From an uncultured Candidatus Melainabacteria bacterium (GTDB lineage: Bacteria; Cyanobacteriota; Vampirovibrionia; Gastranaerophilales; Gastranaerophilaceae), in assembly GCA_934773085.1 (NCBI GenBank), contig CAKVMU010000134.1:1-5049 (forward strand): a DNA stretch of 5,049 nt. The letters run 5' to 3'. Positions 1-5,049 of this stretch are shown here, piece after piece. Within the stretch, counting starts at the first letter, position 1; every line of letters starts with the position of its first letter. The position numbers and the translations under genes were made by a program. The notes below the pieces were generated by a model that was not told the DNA's origin, made no database searches, and worked only from the letters and a program-made list of their open reading frames with translations.

Positions 1-903
1 GTCATTATGAACTTCAATAATCAAACCATCGCAACCTGCTGCAACTGCCGCACGTGACATCGGTTCAACTTTGTCTCTCAAGCCTGTGCCGTGGGATGGG
101 TCAACAATAATAGGCAAATGACTTAACTTTTTGATAACCGGAATTGCTGCCAAATCAAGAGTATTTCTTGTAAATTTTTCAAAAGTTCTTATCCCACGTT
201 CGCATAAAATTATCTGATTATTCCCGCCGGAAATAATGTATTCTGCAGACATCAACCATTCTTCGTATGTTGCGGAAAGTCCACGTTTCAAGATAACCGG
301 TTTATGAATTTTACCGAGTTCTTTAAGCAAATTATAATTTTGCATATTTCTTGCACCAACTTGCAAAATATCAACATATCTCATAAACATATCCAGTTGA
401 GAAATATCCATAATTTCAGAAGTTACTGCCATTCCGTGGTTATCAGCTACACTTCTGATAATCTGCAAACCTTCTTCACCCAGACCTTGAAAAGCATACG
501 GGCTTGTTCTCGGTTTAAATGCGCCACCACGCAAGATTTTTAGGTTAGATTCTTTAAGTTCCTGAGCAGTCGCATCCATTTGGTCATAGGATTCTATTGT
601 GCAAGGTCCGGCAATAAGTCCGGTGTATTTATCACCAAACTTGACTCCGTTAACCTCAACGACTGTATCTTGTCCTTGCGAAACACGGGCTGCAAGTTTA
701 TAATTCGTAGAAACTTTGACTACTTCCGATACACCGGATAAAAGCTCAAAGTCACGCTGGTCGACATCAATAACACCTATTGCGTGCACAACGGTACGAG
801 CTTCACCGTGAGAAATTCTCGCCTCAAAGCCTTTCGATTCAAGAAACATTGCAACACGCATTATTTCTTGTTCAGTTGCGTTAGGGTTCATTATTACCAG
901 CAT
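1..903 (-). CDS. aroF: 3-deoxy-7-phosphoheptulonate (DAHP) synthase, C-terminus cut by window edge
   Basis: Cytoplasmic enzyme that condenses phosphoenolpyruvate with erythrose 4-phosphate to give DAHP, the first step of the shikimate pathway. I translated the minus strand from the ATG at 903-901; the frame stays open for 301 codons to the window edge. The protein aligns from its first residue with the Thermotoga maritima-type enzyme (about 338 aa): an N-terminal ferredoxin-like regulatory domain (about residues 1-66), then the TIM barrel. Visible motifs are AGPCTIES (98-105, metal ligand C101), [13 protein letters not shown] (124-136), [33 protein letters not shown] (metal ligand H271) and IIEVH (metal ligand E297). 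Only the last expected ligand, an Asp near residue 308, and about 35 residues lie off-window. In family members the N-terminal domain mediates feedback inhibition by aromatic amino acids; that this one does so is inference. It is transcribed divergently from the UPF0210 gene. The start is fixed by a strong Shine-Dalgarno and the match to the family N-terminus. Confidence 0.96.
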   Translation of the reverse strand, partial: MLVIMNPNATEQEIMRVAMFLESKGFEARISHGEARTVVHAIGVIDVDQRDFELLSGVSEVVKVSTNYKLAARVSQGQDTVVEVNGVKFGDKYTGLIAGPCTIESYDQMDATAQELKESNLKILRGGAFKPRTSPYAFQGLGEEGLQIIRSVADNHGMAVTSEIMDISQLDMFMRYVDILQVGARNMQNYNLLKELGKIHKPVILKRGLSATYEEWLMSAEYIISGGNNQIILCERGIRTFEKFTRNTLDLAAIPVIKKLSHLPIIVDPSHGTGLRDKVEPMSRAAVAAGCDGLIIEVHND

Positions 904-910
904 GTTATTT

Positions 911-915
911 CCTCC
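911..915 (-). promoter_or_regulatory. Shine-Dalgarno site of aroF
   Basis: On the minus strand GGAGG lies 7 nt upstream of the ATG at 903-901. This near-consensus site decides the start in favour of the first ATG rather than the in-frame Met four codons later. Confidence 0.85.
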
Positions 916-942
916 GTCATTCTTATGACTTATTTACACCCA

Positions 943-971
943 ATTATACACAAAAAATTTAAATATGGTAT
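943..971 (-). promoter_or_regulatory. Predicted sigma-70 promoter of aroF
   Basis: Read on the minus strand there is a perfect TATAAT at 948-943. At 17 bp spacing the -35 position holds only ATACCA (971-966), a poor match, so the call rests mainly on the -10 box. Transcription would start near 936, giving a leader of about 33 nt that includes the GGAGG site. The leader is too short for a T-box or an attenuator. The boxes overlap those of the opposing UPF0210 promoter. Confidence 0.55.
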
Positions 972-974
972 ACT
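945..974 (+). promoter_or_regulatory. Predicted extended -10 promoter of the UPF0210 operon
   Basis: TATACT at 969-974 is preceded directly by TGG (966-968), making an extended -10 element. A partial -35 (TATACA, 945-950, four of six consensus bases) sits 18 bp upstream. The predicted start of transcription is about 981-982, only 2-3 nt before the ATG at 984, which implies a leaderless or almost leaderless transcript. Confidence 0.6.
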
Positions 975-983
975 AAAGTAACC

Positions 984-2351
984 ATGACAATATTTGACGA
1001 AAATCTTATTTTAGAAACAATTAATATGATAAAGTTACACAATTTCGATATCAGAACCGTAACTTTAGCGATAAGCCTGCGTGATTGTATTTCGGAAGAT
1101 ATAAACACTGTTTGTGACAAAATAAAATTCAAACTCGATAAATATGCAAAAAATTTAGTTCGTTACGCAAATGATATCGAGAACGATTATTCAATCCCGA
1201 TTGTTAACAAACGAATTGCAGTTACACCAATTTCCATCATCGGCGAGAGCTGCAAACAAAAAGATTATGTAAAAATAGCGAAAACTTTGGATGAATGCGC
1301 ATTGAATCTTGGAATCGATTTTATCGGCGGATTTTCTGCTCTTGTGGAAAAAGGTTGGACTTCTGGAGATTTAGGACTGATTGAATCCATTCCGGAAGCG
1401 TTGGCATCTACCCAAAGACTTTGTTCATCAGTCAACGTTGCTTCTTCCAAAGCCGGTATTAACATGGATGCCGTACTAAAAATGTCTGAAATCATCAAAG
1501 AATCTGCGCTTTTGACACAGGATAAAGACGGGCTCGGGGCTGCAAAACTTGTATGCTTCTGCAATTCCGTTAATGACAACCCGTTTATGGCAGGTGCTTA
1601 TTGCGGATACGGCGAGCCGGAATGTGCACTTAACATTGGTGTTTCCGGACCTGGGGTAGTGAGAGCAGCTATTGCAGATTTACACAAAAATGCTGATATG
1701 GGTGTTTTGGCAAGCAAAATTAAACAAACCGCCTACAAGATTACCACCACGGGCGAACTTGTCGGAAGAAAACTTGCGGACAAAATGAACGTACCTTTTG
1801 GTGTAATCGACCTTTCTTTAGCGCCAACTCCCGCTATCGGCGACAGTGTTGCACAAATTTTTCAGGCGATGGGTTTAGAACATGCCGGTGCACACGGCAC
1901 AACTGCGGCTTTGGCAATGCTTAATGATGCGGTTAAAAAAGGCGGAATAATGGCAAGTTCATACGTTGGAGGCTTGTCCGGAGCGTTTATTCCGGTATCA
2001 GAAGATGCCGGAATGATTGAGGCTGCAACCCTCGAACATCTTACATTTGATAAGTTGGAAGCAATGACATGTGTTTGCTCGGTGGGACTTGATATGATTG
2101 CAATCCCAGGAGATACACCTTCTTCAACAATTGCAGGTATGATTGCAGATGAGATGGCAATAGGTATGATTAACAAGAAGACCACTGCGGTCAGACTTAT
2201 TCCGGTTCCAAACAAAAATGTCGGAGAAAAAGTAGTGTTCGGAGGACTTCTGGGCGAAGCTCCGATTATGAATATTAACAAACTCTCATCAGCGGATTTT
2301 GTTAACAGAGGCGGACATATTCCGGCACCAATTCACAGTTTAAATAATTAA
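984..2351 (+). CDS. UPF0210 / DUF711 (PFL-like fold) family protein
   Basis: A 455-residue protein, the usual length for UPF0210, matching that family from end to end as I remember it. Conserved blocks include NFDIRT (20-25), [11 protein letters not shown] (74-84), DFIGGFSAL (112-120), [15 protein letters not shown] (147-161), DNPFMAGA (198-205), VSGPGVV (220-226), [16 protein letters not shown] (275-290), [18 protein letters not shown] (304-321), [13 protein letters not shown] (329-341), [10 protein letters not shown] (366-375) and a C-terminal [10 protein letters not shown] (443-452). The family has a fold related to pyruvate formate-lyase, but I see no glycyl-radical motif (RVxG[FY]), and no reaction is established. 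No signal peptide or membrane segment is visible, so it is probably cytoplasmic. The start at 984 gives 19 residues before NFDIRT, as in relatives, although no Shine-Dalgarno precedes it. It is the first gene of a tight four-gene cluster. Eleven cysteines are present, including C191/C193 and C363/C365 in CxC spacing. The family call is firm; the function is unknown. Confidence 0.95.
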   Translation: MTIFDENLILETINMIKLHNFDIRTVTLAISLRDCISEDINTVCDKIKFKLDKYAKNLVRYANDIENDYSIPIVNKRIAVTPISIIGESCKQKDYVKIAKTLDECALNLGIDFIGGFSALVEKGWTSGDLGLIESIPEALASTQRLCSSVNVASSKAGINMDAVLKMSEIIKESALLTQDKDGLGAAKLVCFCNSVNDNPFMAGAYCGYGEPECALNIGVSGPGVVRAAIADLHKNADMGVLASKIKQTAYKITTTGELVGRKLADKMNVPFGVIDLSLAPTPAIGDSVAQIFQAMGLEHAGAHGTTAALAMLNDAVKKGGIMASSYVGGLSGAFIPVSEDAGMIEAATLEHLTFDKLEAMTCVCSVGLDMIAIPGDTPSSTIAGMIADEMAIGMINKKTTAVRLIPVPNKNVGEKVVFGGLLGEAPIMNINKLSSADFVNRGGHIPAPIHSLNN

Positions 2352-2364
2352 GGATTTTTTTAAG

Positions 2365-2688
2365 ATGGCAACATTCAAAGATATGGAAGACAGTTTAAAG
2401 AGCTTTATTGTACAGGAACAGTCCGACGCTCACAACATAAAAAGCGTTAATACCGCAAAGTACAACAATATCAAGATTTGGATGGACCCTTCAAAAAATA
2501 TTCAACCTCACGTTACAATAAGAATTTCTATATCTGAAGCTACTTATCTAATCGGAAGCTTCAGCAAAGTTAACGGCGGTTTGGGATATGAAGAACGCTT
2601 TGTTCTCAAGTGGTTTGGCAGATACGGAGTGAAAGAAAAGCTGTCAGAATTATGGAGTTCTGCAGAAAAAAATAAAGAAGATAAATAG
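2365..2688 (+). CDS. Hypothetical protein, 107 aa, family not recognised
   Basis: I do not recognise this protein. It has no signal peptide, membrane segment or cysteine. From the sequence I would guess an N-terminal amphipathic helix (about 1-18), several beta strands (about 35-41, 48-56, 59-66 and 77-83, the second being HVTIRISIS), and a charged C-terminal helix (about 88-104) ending in a Lys/Glu-rich tail. Aromatic and Gly residues cluster in 67-87 (GGLGYEERF and KWFGRYG), which may form a conserved surface. It is judged a real gene because it sits 13 nt after the UPF0210 stop and 13 nt before the next start, with no long competing frame. A modest AAGGA site (2350-2354) overlaps the upstream stop codon, 10 nt from the ATG, which suggests translational coupling. 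In streptococci and other Firmicutes, UPF0210 genes are often paired with a roughly 90-residue ACT-domain protein (UPF0237). This protein sits in that slot but begins with a helix and shows no ACT-like pattern. Confidence 0.82.
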   Translation: MATFKDMEDSLKSFIVQEQSDAHNIKSVNTAKYNNIKIWMDPSKNIQPHVTIRISISEATYLIGSFSKVNGGLGYEERFVLKWFGRYGVKEKLSELWSSAEKNKEDK

Positions 2689-2692
2689 TTTC

Positions 2693-2699
2693 GAGGGAG
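2693..2699 (+). promoter_or_regulatory. Shine-Dalgarno site of the HxlR regulator gene
   Basis: The purine-rich GAGGGAG ends 2 nt before the ATG at 2702. Pairing through its first GAGG gives a 5 nt spacing. It is stronger than the site of the preceding gene and supports the start at 2702. Confidence 0.7.
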
Positions 2700-2701
2700 A
2701 A

Positions 2702-3046
2702 ATGCAGTACAAAGATTTAGCTACAAATCCTGTTAGTGTCGTATTACAGCTTGTAGGAGCTAAGTGGAAGATTCTTGTCATAAAAGAACTTCTAAAAAAA
2801 GAAATGCGCTTTGTTGAACTTAAAAAGAATCTCGGATGTACCGCAAAAGTTCTCACGGCTTGCCTTAAAGAAATGGAAGAAGACGGACTTATTGTGCGGG
2901 AAGAATATGATGTACTTCCTCCTAAGGTGGAATATTATCTTACAGATATCGGATATACTCTCCGACCGGTTATTGAATCTATGCAAAAATGGGGAAAAGA
3001 GTACAAGAGATTAAGAAAACTGATGGACAGAGCAAATATCGGTTAA
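2702..3046 (+). CDS. HxlR-family winged helix-turn-helix transcriptional regulator
   Basis: A 114-residue DNA-binding protein of the usual HxlR length. It carries the family signature NPVSVVLQLVGAKWKILVI (9-27), then MRFVELKKNLG (35-45), the recognition-helix region TAKVLTACLKEMEEDGLIVRE (47-67), the wing VLPPKVEYYLTDIGYTL (71-87) and a C-terminal dimerisation helix with the typical W97. HxlR proteins usually bind as dimers and respond to reactive aldehydes, oxidants or other small molecules. Many carry a sensing Cys in an N-terminal CPV motif; here that position is Asn (NPV). The only cysteines are C46 and C54, in the HTH region, so the sensing mode may differ. The gene lies 13 nt after the unknown protein and 18 nt before the hydrolase, so it is probably co-transcribed and may control this operon or the divergent aroF promoter; that target is inference. 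The family call is firm. Confidence 0.93.
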   Translation: MQYKDLATNPVSVVLQLVGAKWKILVIKELLKKEMRFVELKKNLGCTAKVLTACLKEMEEDGLIVREEYDVLPPKVEYYLTDIGYTLRPVIESMQKWGKEYKRLRKLMDRANIG

Positions 3047-3064
3047 ATAAAAAGGGAAATAATA

Positions 3065-3727
3065 ATGAGTATAAAATATTTGGGACACAGTTGCTTTGAA
3101 ATTGAAACAAAAAGTGGGAATAAAATTTTAATCGACCCGTTTTTGGTATGCAGTCCGGATTACAATCCGCAAGGAGTTACCGATATTTTCGTAACCCACG
3201 CACACGGAGACCACTTGGGCAGCGCAATTGAGATTTCAAAAAAAACAGGTGCAACAATAACCGCAATATATGAATTAGCGAATTATTGTGCGAATAAAGG
3301 TGCAAAAACTAACGGAATCGGAGTGGGAAATTGGCAAAACTACAGTTGGGGAAGAGTAATTGCGACACCTGCATTTCACTCAAGTTCTACACCGGATGGC
3401 ATTTATGGCGGAAATCCTTGCGGTTATGTGTTTGAAATCGAAGGACACACCGTATACCATGCCGGAGACACCTCTTTGACTCAAGAAATGAAAACAATCG
3501 GAGAATTGTATCAACCGGATGTAGCAATACTGCCGATTGGCGGACAGTTTACAATGGATATCGAACATGCAATAATCGCATCAGAATGGCTCGGAGTCAG
3601 CGGAGTAATTCCTATGCATTACAACACATTTGATGCAATTTCCGTTGACATAACAGAGTTTGAACGATTGATAAGAGAGAAAGGTAAACTTCCTTTGATT
3701 CTGAAAGTTGGACAAACACTGGGTTAG
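3065..3727 (+). CDS. UPF0173 metal-dependent hydrolase (UlaG-like metallo-beta-lactamase fold)
   Basis: A 220-residue soluble protein with a complete set of metallo-beta-lactamase-fold ligands: THAHGDH at 44-50 (H45, H47, D49, H50), H105 in TPAFHSS, D135 in YHAGDT and H185 in VIPMHYNTF. The opening IKYLGHSCFEIE and the block LPIGGQFTMDIEHAI (156-170) are typical of the UPF0173/UlaG-like branch (about 225 aa), which is related to the L-ascorbate-6-phosphate lactonase UlaG. The physiological substrate of UPF0173 proteins is not settled; hydrolysis of a phosphorylated or cyclic metabolite is plausible but inferred. No ula-type transport genes are nearby, so a lactonase role in ascorbate use is unsupported. 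It follows the HxlR gene by 18 nt with an AAGGG ribosome binding site (3052-3056) 8 nt before the ATG, and is probably the last gene of the operon. No residue of the active site is missing. Confidence 0.95.
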   Translation: MSIKYLGHSCFEIETKSGNKILIDPFLVCSPDYNPQGVTDIFVTHAHGDHLGSAIEISKKTGATITAIYELANYCANKGAKTNGIGVGNWQNYSWGRVIATPAFHSSSTPDGIYGGNPCGYVFEIEGHTVYHAGDTSLTQEMKTIGELYQPDVAILPIGGQFTMDIEHAIIASEWLGVSGVIPMHYNTFDAISVDITEFERLIREKGKLPLILKVGQTLG

Positions 3728-3768
3728 AACGATTCAAATATCCTTCAGCATTACAAAAACTTAACAAT

Positions 3769-3797
3769 TTGAAACTTTTTTGCATATAGGATATTAT
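3769..3797 (+). promoter_or_regulatory. Predicted sigma-70 promoter of fliF
   Basis: TTGAAA (3769-3774) and TATTAT (3792-3797) are separated by exactly 17 bp, each one base off consensus. Transcription would start near 3804, giving a leader of about 24 nt. This suggests that fliF is transcribed from a housekeeping-type promoter. I see no sigma-28 (TAAA-N15-GCCGATAA-like) or sigma-54 (GG-N10-GC) element in the gap. The rest of the gap (3728-3768) holds no gene or convincing terminator. Confidence 0.65.
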
Positions 3798-3818
3798 TTA
3801 TAGTGAACAATTGTGTGC

Positions 3819-3824
3819 GGGGAG
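3819..3824 (+). promoter_or_regulatory. Shine-Dalgarno site of fliF
   Basis: GGGGAG lies only 3 nt before the ATG at 3828, closer than usual. An in-frame GTG at 3813 would place this site inside the coding region and has no ribosome binding site of its own, so the ATG is preferred. Confidence 0.65.
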
Positions 3825-3827
3825 TAC

Positions 3828-5049
3828 ATGGAAAATAATTATTTTGCACTATTAGCTAATGACGTAAAAAAGCTCTGGAACGGTTTAGACGACGGGCAGA
3901 AACTTGGTATGCTTGCTTTAATTGTAGTAACAATTATCGCCGCAACTTTCTTCCTGTCAAAAGCAATGGAGCCGGACTGGGTTGTTTTATATTCAGATTT
4001 AAATGAAGTCAACGCTTTGAATATCGTTGAAAACATGAAGAAAAACGGGTATCAATACAAACTTTCAGAAGACAAAAAATCTATTCTTGTTCCGTCTTCA
4101 ACAAGAGATGATATGCGTATTTTTGTTGCCGAAAACGACTTAATCAAGAACGGCGACGGAGGTTTTGAACTCCTTGATGATATGCAATTGGGGTCAACTG
4201 ATTTCAAAAACAAATTGACAAAACAAAGAATTTTCCAAGGCGAAATTACCCGTGCAATCGAGAAGATTCAAGGGATTAAGTACGCAAAAGTTCAACTTGC
4301 AGAACCGGAACGTTCAATTTTTGAAGATACAGACGAAAAACCGACTGCATCCGTAATGTTGGTTTTAGAACCTGGTTATAAACTCAAAAGCGGACAAGTT
4401 AAAGCTATCAAAAACCTTGTTGCTTACTCAGTTCCACGAATGACTCCGGAACAGGTATTCATAACCGACCAAAACGGAAACAGTTTGTCTGACGAAACTT
4501 CCAAAAACTCAACGGATATGGAAAGTTTCAAAACAAACTTGGAAAAACAAACCGCTAAAAAAGTGGCAGACGTTTTGGAAAAAATTGTCGGAAAAGGTAA
4601 TGTTTCCGTACAAGTTAACGCTGATATAGATTTTAACTCTGCAAAATCAACCATTGAAAGCTATATGCCAATCAATGACAAGGGCGAAGGTGTTATTACA
4701 AGCTCACAAACAGAAGTTGAAACATACGAAAATCCTAACCTTGTACCAAATTCAACAAATGTTAATCAAAGAAATTTGAATTACTCAAAACAAAAAACCG
4801 CAATAAATTACAATGTCTCAAAAGAAGTTAAACAAGTAATTTATGCACCGGGAACAATCAAAAGATTGTCTATCGCTGTCGCAGTAAACAAAATTTTGAC
4901 AGATTCAGAAAAAGAAGAATTGAAAAACCTTGTTCTTTCAGCATCAGGTGTTGATTACTCAAGAGGCGATGTAATCTCTGTTTCCGGATTACAGTTTGAA
5001 GGCGCTGCAATTGACAAACAAGCAAGCGAAGACTTTACTAAACAGTACC
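3828..5049 (+). CDS. fliF: Flagellar MS-ring protein FliF, C-terminus cut by window edge
   Basis: FliF forms the inner-membrane MS ring of the flagellar basal body, the platform for the export apparatus and for the FliG rotor ring. I translated 407 codons from the ATG; the frame is open to the window edge. Residues 27-43 form a hydrophobic segment, the first membrane helix, followed by LYSDL (54-58). The periplasmic YscJ/FliF ring-building domain (about 50-215) carries GFELLDDM (112-119), the ring-building stretch near QGEITRAIEKIQGI, ASVMLVLEPG (174-183), SVPRMTPEQV (201-210) and TDQNG (213-217). The FliF C-terminal periplasmic domain (about 235-385) includes APGTIKRLSIAVAVN (340-354). The second membrane helix and the cytoplasmic FliG-binding tail, about 120-150 residues, are beyond the window. 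Flagellar FliF is preferred over a type III secretion SctJ because of the FliF-specific C-terminal domain and the absence of a lipoprotein signal. It is separated from the upstream operon by 100 bp and has its own promoter. Confidence 0.96.
   Translation, partial: MENNYFALLANDVKKLWNGLDDGQKLGMLALIVVTIIAATFFLSKAMEPDWVVLYSDLNEVNALNIVENMKKNGYQYKLSEDKKSILVPSSTRDDMRIFVAENDLIKNGDGGFELLDDMQLGSTDFKNKLTKQRIFQGEITRAIEKIQGIKYAKVQLAEPERSIFEDTDEKPTASVMLVLEPGYKLKSGQVKAIKNLVAYSVPRMTPEQVFITDQNGNSLSDETSKNSTDMESFKTNLEKQTAKKVADVLEKIVGKGNVSVQVNADIDFNSAKSTIESYMPINDKGEGVITSSQTEVETYENPNLVPNSTNVNQRNLNYSKQKTAINYNVSKEVKQVIYAPGTIKRLSIAVAVNKILTDSEKEELKNLVLSASGVDYSRGDVISVSGLQFEGAAIDKQASEDFTKQY

Larger units (their letters stand above)
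984..3727 (+). other. Predicted four-gene operon: UPF0210 - unknown - HxlR - UPF0173
   Basis: Four same-strand genes with intergenic gaps of 13, 13 and 18 nt. No internal terminator or clear internal promoter was seen. The unit is bounded by the divergent promoter region on the left and by the 100 bp gap with the fliF promoter on the right. Without a recognisable terminator after 3727, read-through into fliF is possible. Co-transcription is inferred from spacing only. Confidence 0.7.

Noticed and set aside
304..981. Open frames on the plus strand (304-543 and 784-981) antisense to aroF and across the divergent promoter
   Set aside because: They lie opposite a clearly conserved DAHP synthase frame, have no ribosome binding site, and their translations resemble no protein family.
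1265..2281. Minus-strand open frames of 104 and 139 codons inside the UPF0210 gene
   Set aside because: They are shadows of a well-conserved coding frame, with no start signals and low-complexity hydrophobic or Ser/Pro-rich translations.
984..2351. UPF0210 protein as an active glycyl-radical enzyme
   Set aside because: Although the fold is related to pyruvate formate-lyase, no glycyl-radical loop motif is visible near the C-terminus and no activase gene lies in the window.
3733..3781. Inverted repeat TTCAAAT / ATTTGAA (3733-3739 and 3767-3773) followed by a short T run, as a possible terminator
   Set aside because: The stem is only 7 bp with a single G-C pair and a 27 nt loop, and it overlaps the fliF -35 box. 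It is too weak to terminate by itself.
3738..3794. ATATCC (3738-3743) and GGATAT (3789-3794) as an operator or stem upstream of fliF
   Set aside because: A six-base pair of arms with a 45 nt separation is expected by chance in AT-rich DNA.
3762..3800. Sigma-54 or sigma-28 flagellar promoter before fliF
   Set aside because: The TTGC at 3780-3783 has no GG 10 bp upstream for sigma-54, and no GCCGATAA-like box for sigma-28 is present; a sigma-70 pair with 17 bp spacing fits much better.
3813..3827. Upstream in-frame GTG start for fliF
   Set aside because: It lacks a ribosome binding site and would bury the GGGGAG site within the gene.
3839..4654. Minus-strand open frames within fliF (3839-4036 and 4424-4654)
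   Set aside because: They are opposite a conserved FliF frame and have no start signals or family resemblance.

Overview
The window is a compact, AT-rich bacterial chromosomal segment. It holds six protein genes and no sign of mobile DNA, RNA genes or CRISPR. The gene set (Thermotoga/Bacillus-type DAHP synthase, UPF0210, an HxlR regulator, a UPF0173 hydrolase, flagellar FliF) points to a flagellated, largely anaerobic, low-GC bacterium. A gut-type Melainabacteria/Gastranaerophilales member or a Clostridia-like organism would fit, but the taxonomic guess is weak because nothing here is diagnostic.

Layout. On the minus strand, positions 1-903 encode the first 301 residues of an aroF-type DAHP synthase (first step of aromatic amino acid synthesis); its C-terminus lies beyond the left edge. 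An 80 bp gap (904-983) then carries two divergent sigma-70-like promoters that appear to interlock, each -10 box lying in or against the -35 region of the other. Rightward from there runs a tight four-gene cluster with gaps of 13-18 nt: a UPF0210/DUF711 protein (984-2351), a 107-residue protein of unknown function (2365-2688), an HxlR-family winged-helix regulator (2702-3046) and a UPF0173/UlaG-like metallo-beta-lactamase-fold hydrolase (3065-3727). After a 100 bp gap with its own good sigma-70-like promoter, fliF (flagellar MS-ring protein) starts at 3828 and runs off the right edge, lacking its second membrane segment and FliG-binding tail.

How they work together. aroF and fliF have clear, unrelated housekeeping roles. 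The four central genes look like one transcription unit. Two of its members (UPF0210 and UPF0173) belong to widely conserved families without a firm assigned reaction, one is unrecognised, and one is a regulator that could act on the unit or on the shared divergent promoter. The most notable features are the interlocked promoters, the apparently leaderless start of the UPF0210 gene, the unknown small protein, and the absence of the usual N-terminal cysteine in the HxlR protein. I see no clearly novel multi-gene system; the central operon is the best candidate for a second look.
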